A stretch of 64,000 nt of DNA from Streptomyces actuosus. GTDB taxonomy: Bacteria; Actinomycetota; Actinomycetes; Streptomycetales; Streptomycetaceae. Both the position numbers and the translations under genes were made by a program. The stretch's first letter is position 1. Each line of letters begins with the position of its first letter. Below, piece by piece: positions 8,657 to 18,548 of this stretch. The DNA is taken from assembly GCF_016921115.1 (NCBI RefSeq), contig NZ_JAFFZS010000031.1, positions 1 through 64,000 of the forward strand. The letters run 5' to 3'. Below the pieces are notes generated by a model that had not been told where the DNA came from, made no database searches, and saw nothing but the letters and a program-made list of their open reading frames with translations.

Positions 8657-11600
8657 GTGAGCTCCTCTTCCTCCACCAGGCGCCTCGCGCACCCCCAGGT
8701 GCGCGGGGGGAACCGTGGCGCTCACCGACTGGTCCGTACCCCGCCGGCCCGTCTGGCTCCCCCTCGTCTGGACGCCGCCCAGCGCAGCGTGGTTGACCAC
8801 CGGGTCGGCCCGCTGCTCGTTCTCGCGGGCCCGGGCACCGGTAAGACCACCACACTGGTCGAGTCCGTGGCCGCCCGGATCGCGCGCGGCGGCGACCCCG
8901 CCCGGATCCTGGTGCTGACCTTCAGCCGCAAGGCCGCCGTCGAACTGCGCGACCGCATGGCCCTGCGCATGGGAGCCGCCCGCGCCCCCCAGGCGACCAC
9001 CTTCCACTCGTTCTGCTACGCCCTGGTCCGCGCCCACCAGGACAGCACCCTGTTCGCCGAACCGCTGCGGCTGCTGTCCGGCCCCGAGCAGGACGTCACC
9101 GTCCGGGAGCTGCTCGCGGGCCAGACCGGGCTGGAGCGACTCGGCCTCGCACACGTGCGCTGGCCGGACGAGCTGCGGGCCTGCCTGACCACCCGGGGCT
9201 TCGCCGACGAGGTGCGGGCCGTCCTCGCCCGCAGCCGCGAACTGGGCCTCGGCCCCGACGCCCTGGCCGCCTTCGCCCGCCGCATCGGCCGTCCCGACTG
9301 GGGCGCCGCCGCCGCGTTCCTCGCCGAGTACCTGGACGTCCTCGACCTGCAGGGCGTGCTCGACTACGCCGAGCTGGTCCACCGCGCGGTTCTTCTCGCC
9401 GGCCGCCCCGAGGCCGCCGCCCGACTCGCCGACCGGTACGACGCCGTGTACGTCGACGAGTACCAGGACACCGACCCCGCCCAGGTCCGGCTGCTGCACG
9501 CGCTGGCCGGCGGCGGGCGCACCCTCGTCGCCCTCGGCGACCCCGACCAGTCGATCTACGCCTTCCGCGGCGCCGACGTCGGCGGCATCCTCGACTTCCC
9601 GCAGTCCTTCCCGCGCACGGACGGCCGGCCGGCGCCCGTCGAGGTCCTGCGGGTCTCCCGCCGCTCCTCGGCCGCCCTGCTGGCCGCCACCCGGCTGCTG
9701 ACCCGGCGCATGCCCCTCACCCGTCTCCCGGCCGACAGGGTGCGCGCCCACCGGGAACTCACCCCCCTCCGCGAGGGGGGCCGCGTCGAGGTGTACACCT
9801 ACCCGACGTCCGGCACCGAGCTGGACAACATCGCCGACATCCTGCGCAGGGCCCATCTGGAGGACGGCGTCCCCTGGCGTGAGATGGCCGTCCTGGTGCG
9901 TGCGGGCTCCCGCACGATCCCCACGGTCCGCCGCACCCTCACCGCGGCCGGCGTCCCGCTGGACATCGACGGCGACGACCTGCCGCTGCGCCACGAACCC
10001 GCGGTCGCCCCACTGCTGACCGCACTGCGAGCGGTGGCGGCCGCCGAGGCCGAGCGGCCGGGGGACCGCACCGCGGACGCGCCGCCCGACGAGGACGCCC
10101 CGCCCGACGGCGAAGCCCCGTCCGACACGACGGACGCGGAGCCAGGCCCCTGCTGGCTCGACACCGAGACCGCCCTCACTCTTCTCGCCTCGCCCCTCGC
10201 CGGCATGGATGCCGCCGACCTGCGCCGTCTCGGCCGTGCCCTGCGCGAGGAGGAGCGCGCCGCGGGCAACCCGCTGCCGCCGCCCTCGGACCACCTGCTC
10301 ACCCGGGCCCTCGCCGAGCCCGAGCGGCTCGCCGTGCACGACCCGGCGTACGCACGCGGCGCCCAGCGCCTGGGCGCCCTCCTGGGCAGGGCCCGCGAGC
10401 GCCTCGCAGGCGGGGGCACCGCCGAGGAGGCGCTGTGGGACCTCTGGGACGGCACGCCGTGGCCCTCGCGCCTGGAACGCGCCGCCCGCCGCGGCGGCGC
10501 CGCCGGCCGCAACGCCGACCGCGACCTGGACGCCGTGTGCGCCCTGTTCGCGACCGCCGCGCGCGCGGAGGAGCGCACCGGCGGGCGGGGCGCCCTGAAC
10601 TTCCTGGCGGAGATCGAGGCCGAGGACATCGCCGCCGACACCCTCACCCGGCGCGCCCAGCGGCCCGACGCGGTCCGCCTGATGACCGCGCACCGCGCCA
10701 AGGGCCTGCAGTGGCGCCTGGTCGTCGTCGCGGGAGTCCAGGAGGGCCTGTGGCCCGACGTGCGCCGCCGCGGCTCGCTGCTGGAGGCCGACCGCATCGG
10801 CCGCGACGGACTCGCCCAGCCTCTCACCCCGGGCGCGCTCCTCGCCGAGGAGCGCCGCCTGTTCTACGTCGCCGCCACGCGCGCGCGTGAACGTCTCGTC
10901 GTCACCGCGGTGAAGGCCCCCGCCGACGACGGCGACCAGCCCTCCCGCTTCCTCACCGAACTCGGCGTCGAGCCGAAGGACGTCACCGGCCGGCCGCGCC
11001 GCCCCCTGTCCGTCGCCGCGCTCGTCGCCGAACTGCGGGCCACCACGGTCGACCCGCGTGCCTCCGCCGCCCTCCGGGAGGCCGCCGCCCGCCGGCTGGC
11101 CCGGCTCGCCGCCCTCAGCGACGACGACGGCCGCCCCCTGGTGCCGTCCGCGCACCCCTATCGGTGGTGGGGCATGTGGGACCCGACCGAGAGCAAGGTG
11201 CCGCTGCGCGATCGCACCCAGCCCGTCGCGCTGTCCGGCAGCGCCCTCGACCAGCTCGCGGGCACCTGCGCCCTGCAGTGGTTCCTCGGCCGCGAGGTCA
11301 GGGCCGACGCGCCCGCGACCGCGGCCCAGGGCTTCGGCAACGTCGTCCACGCCCTCGCCGACGAGGTCGCCTCCGGCCACACCCCGGCCGACCTCGCCGT
11401 CCTCATGGAACGCCTGGACTCCGTCTGGAACGCGCTCGCCTTCGACGCGCCGTGGAAGTCGCAGCAGGAGAAGGACAACGCGCGCGTGGCGCTGGAGCGC
11501 TTCCTGAGGTGGCACGTCATGGACCGCGCCGGCCGCACCCCGGTCGCCAGCGAGCACGACTTCGACGTCACCCTGGAGGCCGGGGACCACACCGTGCGCA

Positions 11601-12034
11601 TCCGCGGCCAGATGGACCGCGTCGAGTCCGACGGCGAGGGCCGCGCCTACGTCGTCGACTTCAAGACCGGCAAGCAGGCCCCCAGCGCCGCCGAGGTGGC
11701 CCGCCACCCGCAACTCGCCGTCTACCAGCTCGCCGTGCGCGAGGGCGCCGTCGACACGGCCTTCGACGGGGTCCGCCCCGCACCCGGCGGCGCCGAACTG
11801 GTCCAGCTGCGGCAGGGCGCGGCGAAGCGGGAGGGCGGCGAGACGCTGCCCAAGGTGCAGGCCCAGGAGGCCCTGGACGGCACGTCGGGCGAGTGGGTGG
11901 GCGAACTCCTCGCCACCGCCGCCGGCAAGGTCCTCGACGAGCGCTTCACCCCGACCGCCGGGCAGCACTGCACGCACTGCGCCTTCCGTACCTCCTGCAG
12001 CGCCCGGCCCGAGGGGCGCCACGTGGTGGAGTGA
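8657..12034 (+). CDS. adnA: AdnA subunit of the AdnAB helicase-nuclease
   Basis: 1125 aa. UvrD/Rep-type superfamily 1A motor: Walker A GPGTGKT (58-64), motif II VDEYQDTDP, motif III LGDPDQSIYAFRGA, and later motifs LMTAHRAKGLQW and FYVAATRARERL. The C-terminal 250 residues are a RecB-like PD-(D/E)XK nuclease (GQMDR, VVDFKTGK) with four cysteines at 871, 1105, 1108 and 1114, the C-x(n)-CxxCx5C pattern of an Fe-S-stapled nuclease as in AddB. With AdnB it should unwind and resect double-strand-break ends for recombination. A Pro/Asp-rich insertion of about 30 residues interrupts the motor (near 475-500). It starts at GTG 8657; adnB follows, so both are probably co-expressed, although adnB also has its own promoter. 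Confidence 0.9.
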   Translation: MSSSSSTRRLAHPQVRGGNRGAHRLVRTPPARLAPPRLDAAQRSVVDHRVGPLLVLAGPGTGKTTTLVESVAARIARGGDPARILVLTFSRKAAVELRDRMALRMGAARAPQATTFHSFCYALVRAHQDSTLFAEPLRLLSGPEQDVTVRELLAGQTGLERLGLAHVRWPDELRACLTTRGFADEVRAVLARSRELGLGPDALAAFARRIGRPDWGAAAAFLAEYLDVLDLQGVLDYAELVHRAVLLAGRPEAAARLADRYDAVYVDEYQDTDPAQVRLLHALAGGGRTLVALGDPDQSIYAFRGADVGGILDFPQSFPRTDGRPAPVEVLRVSRRSSAALLAATRLLTRRMPLTRLPADRVRAHRELTPLREGGRVEVYTYPTSGTELDNIADILRRAHLEDGVPWREMAVLVRAGSRTIPTVRRTLTAAGVPLDIDGDDLPLRHEPAVAPLLTALRAVAAAEAERPGDRTADAPPDEDAPPDGEAPSDTTDAEPGPCWLDTETALTLLASPLAGMDAADLRRLGRALREEERAAGNPLPPPSDHLLTRALAEPERLAVHDPAYARGAQRLGALLGRARERLAGGGTAEEALWDLWDGTPWPSRLERAARRGGAAGRNADRDLDAVCALFATAARAEERTGGRGALNFLAEIEAEDIAADTLTRRAQRPDAVRLMTAHRAKGLQWRLVVVAGVQEGLWPDVRRRGSLLEADRIGRDGLAQPLTPGALLAEERRLFYVAATRARERLVVTAVKAPADDGDQPSRFLTELGVEPKDVTGRPRRPLSVAALVAELRATTVDPRASAALREAAARRLARLAALSDDDGRPLVPSAHPYRWWGMWDPTESKVPLRDRTQPVALSGSALDQLAGTCALQWFLGREVRADAPATAAQGFGNVVHALADEVASGHTPADLAVLMERLDSVWNALAFDAPWKSQQEKDNARVALERFLRWHVMDRAGRTPVASEHDFDVTLEAGDHTVRIRGQMDRVESDGEGRAYVVDFKTGKQAPSAAEVARHPQLAVYQLAVREGAVDTAFDGVRPAPGGAELVQLRQGAAKREGGETLPKVQAQEALDGTSGEWVGELLATAAGKVLDERFTPTAGQHCTHCAFRTSCSARPEGRHVVE

Positions 12035-12135
12035 CAGGCCGGGCGCGGCCCTGTGACGGAACGCACCACACGCGCTGACCTGCGCCGGCCCCGGCGCGGC
12101 GGAGCGGGGCGGCCGTCGCTGTCGGTACCCCCCGC

Positions 12136-12141
12136 TAGCCT
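12136..12141 (+). promoter_or_regulatory. -10 element for leaderless adnB mRNA
   Basis: TAGCCT, 7 nt before GTG 12149. Spacing fits a transcript starting at the start codon. Confidence 0.5.
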
Positions 12142-12148
12142 CTCTGAG

Positions 12149-15100
12149 GTGTCCGCGCGCCTCACCGACCCCGAGCAGCTCAAAGAGCTCCTCGGCATCC
12201 CCTTCACCCCGGAGCAGACGGCCTGCATCGTCGCGCCGCCCGCCCCGCAGGTGATCGTGGCCGGAGCCGGATCCGGCAAGACGACGGTGATGGCGGCCCG
12301 CGTGGTGTGGCTGGTCGGCACCGGGCAGGTCGCCCCCGAACAGGTCCTCGGCCTGACCTTCACCAACAAGGCCGCCGGCGAACTCGCCGAGCGCGTCCGC
12401 AAGGCCCTGGCCGCGGCGGGCGTCACCGACCCCGACGCCATCGACCCCGACCACCCGGCCGGCGAGCCGGTGATCTCCACCTACCACGCCTTCGCCGGCC
12501 GTCTGCTGACCGACCACGGCCTGCGCATCGGCCTGGAGCCGACCGCCCGCCTCCTCGCCGACGCCAGCCGCTACCAGCTCGCCGCGCGCGTCCTGCGCGA
12601 GGCCCCCGGCCCCTACCCGGCCCTCGTCCGCTCCTTCCCCGACCTCGTCAGCGACCTGCTCGCGCTCGACGCCGAACTCGCCGAGCACCTCGTACGGCCC
12701 GAGGCGCTGCGCGCGTACGACGCCGAGCTGCTGTTGAGCCTGGACGGCGTCCGACTCAGCAACGCCGACCTGCGCAAGGTCCCCGAGACGGCCGCCGCCC
12801 GCCGCGAGCTGGCCGAGCTGGTGGTGCGCTACCGGAGCGCCAAGCGCGAACGGGACCTGCTCGACTTCGGCGACCAGATCGCCCTCGCCGCGCGGCTCGC
12901 CCGGCTCCCCGAGGTCGGCCGCATCCTGCGGGAGGAGTTCCGCGTCGTCCTCCTCGACGAGTACCAGGACACCTCCGTCGCCCAGCGCATCCTCCTCGCG
13001 GGCCTGTTCGGCGGCGGCACCGGCCACCCGGTGACCGCCGTCGGCGACCCGTGCCAGGCGATCTACGGCTGGCGCGGCGCCTCCGTCGCCAACCTCGACG
13101 ACTTTCCCGAGCACTTCGCGCACGCCGACGGCCGCACCGCCACCCGGCAGGCACTCAGCGAGAACCGGCGCAGCGGCGGTCGCCTCCTCGACCTCGCCAA
13201 CGGCCTGGCCACCCCCCTGCGGGCCATGCACGCGGGCGTGGAGGCCCTGCGCCCTGCCCCCGGAGCCGAACACGACGGAAGCGTGCGCTGCGCTCTGCTG
13301 CCGACCCACGCCGAGGAGATCGACTGGATCGCCGGCTCGATCGCCCACCTGGTGCACACCGGCACCGCCCCCGGCGAGATCGCCGTACTGTGCCGGACCG
13401 CGACCGACTTCGCGGAGATCCAGGGCGCGCTCGTCGCCCGCGACATCCCCGTCGAGGTCGTCGGCCTCTCCGGGCTCCTCCACCTGCCCGAGGTCGCCGA
13501 CCTCGTCGCCGTCTGCGAGGTCCTGCAGGACCCCGGCGCCAACGCCTGCCTGGTCCGGCTGCTCACCGGGCCCCGCTGGCGCATCGGCCCGCGCGACCTG
13601 GCCCTGCTGGGCCGCCGCGCCCGGCTGCTGGTGTCCCACGCACGCGTGGACGGCGACGAGGACCCCGACCGCCGGCTGGCCGCCGCCGTCGAGGGCGTCG
13701 ACCCGGCGGAGGTGATATCGCTCGCCGACGCACTCGACACCTTCCTGGAGACCTCGCTCGCCGACGCCGGCCACGACGACGGGCTGCCCTTCTCGCCGGA
13801 CGCGCGCGTGCGGTTCGCCCGCCTCGCCGCCGAACTGCGCGACCTGCGCCGCTCGCTCGCCGACCCGCTCATGGACGTGCTGCACCGTGTCCTCGCCGTC
13901 ACCGGGCTGGAGGTCGAGCTGTCGGCGTCCCCGCACGCCCTCGCCGCCCGCCGCCGCGAGACCCTGTCCAACTTCCTGGACATCGCCGCCTCCTTCGCCG
14001 CCGGCGACAACGAGGCCTCGCTGCTGGCCTTCCTCGGCTTCCTGCGCACCGCCGCGCAGTACGAGAAGGGCCTCGACAACGCCCTGCCGGGCGGCGAGAA
14101 CACCGTCAAGGTCCTCACCGCGCACAAGTCCAAAGGGCTGGAGTGGGACGTCGTCGCCGTCCCGGGACTGGTCACCGGCACCTTCCCCAGCGGCCAGGGG
14201 CGAGAGAAGTGGACCGCCCAGGCCAAGGTGCTGCCGCACGGCCTGCGCGGTGACGCCGACACCCTGCCCGACGTGCAGGCGTGGGACGCGCGCGGCCTGA
14301 AGTCCTTCCACGACGCCATGAAGGACCACCAGCACACCGAGGAGCTCCGGCTCGGCTACGTCACCTTCACCCGCCCCCGCTCGCTGCTCCTCGGCTCCGG
14401 GCACTGGTGGGGACCCACCCAGAAGAGGCCGCGCGGCCCGTCCGACTTCCTGCTCGCCCTGTACGACCACTGCGCGGCCGGGTACGGCGAGATCGAGGCC
14501 TGGTCCGACGCACCCGAGGAGGGCGAGGAGAACCCCGCCCTGCACCGGGCCACCGCCGACCTGGCCTGGCCCCTGCCGCTCGACGACGAGGCCCTGGCCC
14601 GCCGCCGTGCCGCCGCCGAGACGGTCCTGGCCCACCTGGACGCCCTCACCGCCGGGCCGCCCGGCCGCCCGACGGCCACCCATGCCCCGGACAGCCACCA
14701 CGACCCCGACTGGCCCCCGCCGCCCGCGGAGGACGACCTGCCGTACGACGACGCGGGCTCCCCGTACGACGAGGCGCACCCGGGGGACGAGGACGGTCCG
14801 CCGTACGACGGTACCGACCCGTTGTACGAGGACACGGCGCCACCGCCCGACGAGGCCGAACCCCGGTACGACGACGGTGACCCGCCGTACGACCGGGACG
14901 ACCCGTTCGAGGCCGGGCAGGTGGACGCCGGCCCGCACGGTCACCACGCACCCGGTCGCAGCCCGTTCGACGGCACCTCGCCGGACGGCGATCCGTCCGA
15001 CGGCCCTGCCCCCCCACGGAACGCGCACCCCACGGATCGGCCGGTGCTCCCGCACCAGGCGACCGCGCCGGAGCCCAGCAGCGCGCGCCCGGGGCGCCCG

Positions 15101-15880
15101 GAGCACACCGGCGCGCCCGCAGACCCCCGCGCGCCGCTGGCCGCATCCCTCACTCCCGAGGAGGCCCGCACCGTCGCCTCCTGGGACCGCGATCTCGACG
15201 CGCTCGCCGGGGAACTGCTGCGCGCCCGGCAGACGGTCACGGAGGTCCCCCTGCCCACGTCGCTGAGCGCGTCGCAGCTCCTGCGCCTGGCCGCCGACCC
15301 GGACGGCTTCGCACAGGAACTCGCGCGCCCCATGCCCCGCCCTCCGCAGCCGGCCGCACGCCGGGGCACCCGCTTCCACGCCTGGGTCGAGGCCCGCTTC
15401 GAGGAACTCACCCTGCCCCTGCTGGAGCCGGACGAGTTGCCCGGCAGCGAGGCCGAGATCGCCGACGAACGCGAGCTGGAGGCCCTCAAGGAGGCCTTCG
15501 AACGCACCGCGTACGCCCAGCGCACGCCCCACCTCGTCGAGGCCCCCTTCCAGATCGACATCGCCGGCCGCGTCGTGCGGGGCCGCATCGACGCCGTCTA
15601 CAGGGAAGGCGACGGCGACTCGACGACGTACGAGATCGTCGACTGGAAGACCGGCCGCACCCGCGACGCCGACCCGCTCCAGCTCGCTGTGTACCGCCTG
15701 GCCTGGGCCGAGCAGCAGGGCGTCCCTCCGGAGTCGGTCACGGCGGCCTTCCTGTACGTCCGCACCGGTGAGGTCGTCCGTCCCGACGACCTGCCCGACC
15801 GGGCCGCGCTGGAGCGACTGCTGCTCGGTGAGCCGCCGTGTGACGAACGGCCCAGCCGGGACGTCACCGAGTGCCGATAG
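12149..15880 (+). CDS. adnB: AdnB subunit of the AdnAB helicase-nuclease
   Basis: About 1243 aa. SF1A motor with Walker A GAGSGKT (39-45), LLDEYQDTS, VGDPCQAIYGWRGAS, VLTAHKSKGLEWD and FTRPRSLLL. The C-terminal RecB-type nuclease has GRIDAVYRE and EIVDWKTGR and lacks the Fe-S cysteines seen in AdnA. AdnB is the main motor in the mycobacterial enzyme. Between motor and nuclease (about residues 830-1000) lies an acidic, proline-rich insert with repeated PPYD/PYDE units. GTG 12149 is preferred over GTG 12053 because TAGCCT sits 7 nt upstream, no ribosome-binding site serves either codon, and the extra N-terminus is Arg/Gly-rich with no fold. The alternative start cannot be excluded. The stop codon TAG overlaps the -10 of the next gene. 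Confidence 0.88.
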   Translation: MSARLTDPEQLKELLGIPFTPEQTACIVAPPAPQVIVAGAGSGKTTVMAARVVWLVGTGQVAPEQVLGLTFTNKAAGELAERVRKALAAAGVTDPDAIDPDHPAGEPVISTYHAFAGRLLTDHGLRIGLEPTARLLADASRYQLAARVLREAPGPYPALVRSFPDLVSDLLALDAELAEHLVRPEALRAYDAELLLSLDGVRLSNADLRKVPETAAARRELAELVVRYRSAKRERDLLDFGDQIALAARLARLPEVGRILREEFRVVLLDEYQDTSVAQRILLAGLFGGGTGHPVTAVGDPCQAIYGWRGASVANLDDFPEHFAHADGRTATRQALSENRRSGGRLLDLANGLATPLRAMHAGVEALRPAPGAEHDGSVRCALLPTHAEEIDWIAGSIAHLVHTGTAPGEIAVLCRTATDFAEIQGALVARDIPVEVVGLSGLLHLPEVADLVAVCEVLQDPGANACLVRLLTGPRWRIGPRDLALLGRRARLLVSHARVDGDEDPDRRLAAAVEGVDPAEVISLADALDTFLETSLADAGHDDGLPFSPDARVRFARLAAELRDLRRSLADPLMDVLHRVLAVTGLEVELSASPHALAARRRETLSNFLDIAASFAAGDNEASLLAFLGFLRTAAQYEKGLDNALPGGENTVKVLTAHKSKGLEWDVVAVPGLVTGTFPSGQGREKWTAQAKVLPHGLRGDADTLPDVQAWDARGLKSFHDAMKDHQHTEELRLGYVTFTRPRSLLLGSGHWWGPTQKRPRGPSDFLLALYDHCAAGYGEIEAWSDAPEEGEENPALHRATADLAWPLPLDDEALARRRAAAETVLAHLDALTAGPPGRPTATHAPDSHHDPDWPPPPAEDDLPYDDAGSPYDEAHPGDEDGPPYDGTDPLYEDTAPPPDEAEPRYDDGDPPYDRDDPFEAGQVDAGPHGHHAPGRSPFDGTSPDGDPSDGPAPPRNAHPTDRPVLPHQATAPEPSSARPGRPEHTGAPADPRAPLAASLTPEEARTVASWDRDLDALAGELLRARQTVTEVPLPTSLSASQLLRLAADPDGFAQELARPMPRPPQPAARRGTRFHAWVEARFEELTLPLLEPDELPGSEAEIADERELEALKEAFERTAYAQRTPHLVEAPFQIDIAGRVVRGRIDAVYREGDGDSTTYEIVDWKTGRTRDADPLQLAVYRLAWAEQQGVPPESVTAAFLYVRTGEVVRPDDLPDRAALERLLLGEPPCDERPSRDVTECR

Positions 15881-15883
15881 GCT
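15878..15883 (+). promoter_or_regulatory. -10 element for leaderless dipeptidase mRNA
   Basis: TAGGCT, 7 nt before ATG 15891; its first three bases are the adnB stop codon. Confidence 0.5.
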
Positions 15884-15890
15884 CGTGACC

Positions 15891-17294
15891 ATGAGCCAGA
15901 CCCCGGACAGCGCCGTCCGCACGTACATCCAGCACCACCGCGCCGCCTTCCTCGACGACCTCACCGCATGGCTGCGCATCCCGTCCGTGTCGGCTCAGCC
16001 CGATCACGCCCCGGACGTGCGGCGCAGCGCCGACTGGCTGGCGGCCAGGCTCACGGAGACCGGCTTCCCGACCGTCGAGGTCTGGCAGACCCCCGGCGCC
16101 CCCGCCGTCTACGCCGAGTGGCCCTCCGCCGACCCCGCGGCGCCCACCGTCCTCGTCTACGGCCACCACGACGTGCAGCCTGCCGCTCGCGAGGACGGCT
16201 GGGACAGCGAGCCGTTCGAGCCCGTCGTCCGCGGCGACCGCCTCTACGCGCGCGGGGCCGCCGACGACAAGGGGCAGGTGCTCTTCCACACCCTCGGTGT
16301 CCGCGCCCACCTCGCCGCCACCGGCCGCACCGCGCCGGCCGTCCATCTCAAGCTGCTGATCGAGGGCGAGGAGGAGTCCGGCTCGCCGCACTTCCGCGCC
16401 CTGGTCGAGGAGCACGCCGGCCGGCTGGCCGCCGACGCCGTGATCGTCTCCGACACCGGCATGTGGTCCGAGGACACCCCCACCGTCTGCACCGGCATGC
16501 GCGGCCTAGCCGAGTGCGAGATCCGCCTGAACGGCCCCGACCAGGACATCCACTCCGGTTCCTTCGGCGGCGCCGTGCCGAACCCCGCCACCGCCGCGGC
16601 CCGCCTGGTCGCAGCCCTGCACGACGAGCACGCGCGCGTAGCGATCCCCGGCTTCTACGACGGCGTCGTGGAGCTCACCGAGCGCGAGCGGGCGCTCTTC
16701 GCGGAGCTGCCGTTCGACGAGGAGCGCTGGCTGCGCACCGCGAAGTCGCACGCCACCCACGGCGAGGCGGGGCACACCACCCTGGAACGCATCTGGGCCC
16801 GCCCCACTGCCGAGGTCAACGGCATCGGAGGCGGCTACCAGGGCCCCGGCAGCAAGACGATCGTCCCGTCCTCGGCGACCGTCAAGCTGTCGTTCCGCCT
16901 CGTGGCCGGCCAGGAACCGGGCCACGTCGAGAAGGCCGTGCGGGCCTGGGTCGCCGACCAGGCGCCCGCCGGAGTCCGGCACGAGATCACCTTCAGCGGC
17001 GCCACCCGCCCGTGCCTGACGCCACTGGACCACCCCGCCCTGCAGTCCGTCGTCCGTGCCATGAGCCGCGCCTTCCAGCAGCCCGTCCGCTACACCCGTG
17101 AGGGCGGCTCCGGTCCCGCCGCCGACCTCCAGGACGTCCTCGGCGCTCCCGTGCTCTTCCTGGGCATCTCCGTCCCCTCCGACGGCTGGCACGCCCCCAA
17201 CGAGAAGGTCGAACTGGACCTGCTGTTCAAGGGCGTCGAGGCCAGTGCCTACCTGTGGGGCGACCTCGCCGAGTCCTGGCGCGATGCGCCCTGA
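15891..17294 (+). CDS. M20-family dipeptidase
   Basis: 467 aa, cytoplasmic zinc metallopeptidase of the M20/CPG2 family. VYGHHDVQP carries the first metal-binding His and Asp, RGAADDKGQ the bridging Asp, EGEEESGS the catalytic and metal-binding Glu pair, and SDTGMW a further ligand. An inserted dimerisation domain follows (DIHSGSFGGAVPNP, GGYQGPGSKTIVP), and the final ligand region is near EGGSGPAADL. Such enzymes hydrolyse dipeptides or acylated amino acids. The start is set by a leaderless -10 at 15878. There is no functional tie to the repair genes beyond position; homologues often occupy this place in Streptomyces. Confidence 0.86.
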   Translation: MSQTPDSAVRTYIQHHRAAFLDDLTAWLRIPSVSAQPDHAPDVRRSADWLAARLTETGFPTVEVWQTPGAPAVYAEWPSADPAAPTVLVYGHHDVQPAAREDGWDSEPFEPVVRGDRLYARGAADDKGQVLFHTLGVRAHLAATGRTAPAVHLKLLIEGEEESGSPHFRALVEEHAGRLAADAVIVSDTGMWSEDTPTVCTGMRGLAECEIRLNGPDQDIHSGSFGGAVPNPATAAARLVAALHDEHARVAIPGFYDGVVELTERERALFAELPFDEERWLRTAKSHATHGEAGHTTLERIWARPTAEVNGIGGGYQGPGSKTIVPSSATVKLSFRLVAGQEPGHVEKAVRAWVADQAPAGVRHEITFSGATRPCLTPLDHPALQSVVRAMSRAFQQPVRYTREGGSGPAADLQDVLGAPVLFLGISVPSDGWHAPNEKVELDLLFKGVEASAYLWGDLAESWRDAP

Positions 17295-17474
17295 CCTCCC
17301 GCCGCCGCTCGGAGCGCGTCGAGGGCAGGGGCACACTGGAGGGGCTGCCCCGCGCCCGCCGAACGTCGCCGAGCACCCGCCGAGGCCCGCCCGGCCCGGC
17401 GGCCTCCCGCTGTCCGCAGCACTGCCGAACCGCCGTCCGAACCAACCGTTCCACCGGGGGAGTTGGAAGCACCC

Positions 17475-18422
17475 GTGACCACCTGGACCGATCACACCGC
17501 CGACCGACCCATCTCACTGACCGCGCCCAGCGGCATCGACCGCGCGGCACACCACCGTCTGGACGAGGCCTGGCTCGCGGCGGCATGGAGCCATCCCTCG
17601 ACCCGCTGCTTCGTGGTCTCCGGCGGCCAGGTCCTCATCGACGAGACATCCGACGGCCGGACCGAACTCGTCATGACCCCGTCCTTCGAGGCCCCCCTCA
17701 CCGAGGCGCACCGCTACTTCCTCGGCATCGACCAGGACGGCGTCAGCTACTTCGCCCTCCAGAAGGACGCACTGCCCGGCCGCATGGACCAGTCCGCCCG
17801 CCCGGCCGGTCTGCGCGAGGCCGGCCTGCTGCTGTCGCCGCGCGACGCGGGCCTGATGGTGCACGCGGTCGGCCTGGAGAACTGGCAGCGCACCCACCGC
17901 TTCTGCTCCCGGTGCGGCGAGCGCACCGTCATCGCCGCCGCCGGCCACATCCGCCGCTGCCCCGCCTGCGGCGGCGAGCACTACCCGCGCACCGACCCCG
18001 CGGTGATCATGGCGGTCACCGACGAGGACGACCGCATACTTCTGGGCCGGCAGGTCCACTGGCCCGAGGGCCGCTTCTCCACGCTCGCCGGCTTCGTCGA
18101 ACCGGGCGAGTCGATCGAGCAGGCCGTGCGCCGCGAGGTGTTCGAGGAGGCCGGCGTCACGGTCGGGCAGGTCGAGTACGTCGCGAGCCAGCCCTGGCCC
18201 TTCCCGTCCAGCCTGATGCTGGGCTTCCTGGCCCGCGCCACCTCCACCGTGATCGACGTCGACGGGGACGAGATCCACGAGGCCCGCTGGTTCTCCCGCG
18301 ACGAACTGGGGGCCGCCTTCGACTCCGGCGAGGTGCTGCCGCCCTACGGCATCTCCATCGCCGCCCGCCTGATCGAGCTCTGGTACGGCAAGCCCCTGCC
18401 GACCCGGAACGTCCGACCATGA
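17475..18422 (+). CDS. nudC: NAD(+) diphosphatase / RNA de-NADding NUDIX hydrolase
   Basis: About 315 aa. It splits NAD(H) to NMN(H) and AMP and, in characterised NudC enzymes, removes NAD caps from RNA. A zinc ribbon is formed by CSRC (144-147) and CPAC (162-165). The Nudix box GFVEPGESIEQAVRREVFEE is complete (from residue 206). The NudC signature SQPWPFPSS lies at about 238-246. GTG 17475 is preferred: GGAAG is 7 nt upstream, and a TTG at 17463 is the only longer option. The gene is followed at once by a perfect hairpin terminator whose left arm includes its stop codon. The same neighbours are found in mycobacteria. Confidence 0.92.
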   Translation: MTTWTDHTADRPISLTAPSGIDRAAHHRLDEAWLAAAWSHPSTRCFVVSGGQVLIDETSDGRTELVMTPSFEAPLTEAHRYFLGIDQDGVSYFALQKDALPGRMDQSARPAGLREAGLLLSPRDAGLMVHAVGLENWQRTHRFCSRCGERTVIAAAGHIRRCPACGGEHYPRTDPAVIMAVTDEDDRILLGRQVHWPEGRFSTLAGFVEPGESIEQAVRREVFEEAGVTVGQVEYVASQPWPFPSSLMLGFLARATSTVIDVDGDEIHEARWFSRDELGAAFDSGEVLPPYGISIAARLIELWYGKPLPTRNVRP

Positions 18423-18465
18423 CGCCAGGGGGCGTCCCGGACCGCTCCCGGACGCCCCCTGGCGT
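18422..18465. terminator. Bidirectional terminator after nudC
   Basis: Perfect 16-bp stem (arms 18422-18437 and 18450-18465, ACGCCAGGGGGCGTCC and complement) with a 12-nt loop, between convergent nudC and the WYL regulator gene. Confidence 0.75.
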
Positions 18466-18548
18466 GACCGGCCACGTGCCGGTCCTCCGCCTCACCCGAG
18501 CCGGTGTCCGGTGCCGGCGAACCGTCCGCGGCACTCGGCGCGCTCCTC

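Noticed and set aside
8466..8660. 64-aa open frame ending on the adnA start (GTGA overlap)
   Set aside because: The coupling is suggestive, but the start has no good ribosome-binding site, the product is Arg/Pro-rich with no family resemblance, and GC-rich DNA often gives such frames.
8585..15979. 2464-aa minus-strand open frame across adnA and adnB
   Set aside because: It is a shadow of two well-supported genes; long antisense frames are expected in 70% GC coding DNA and the translated product is Gly/Arg/Val repetitive.
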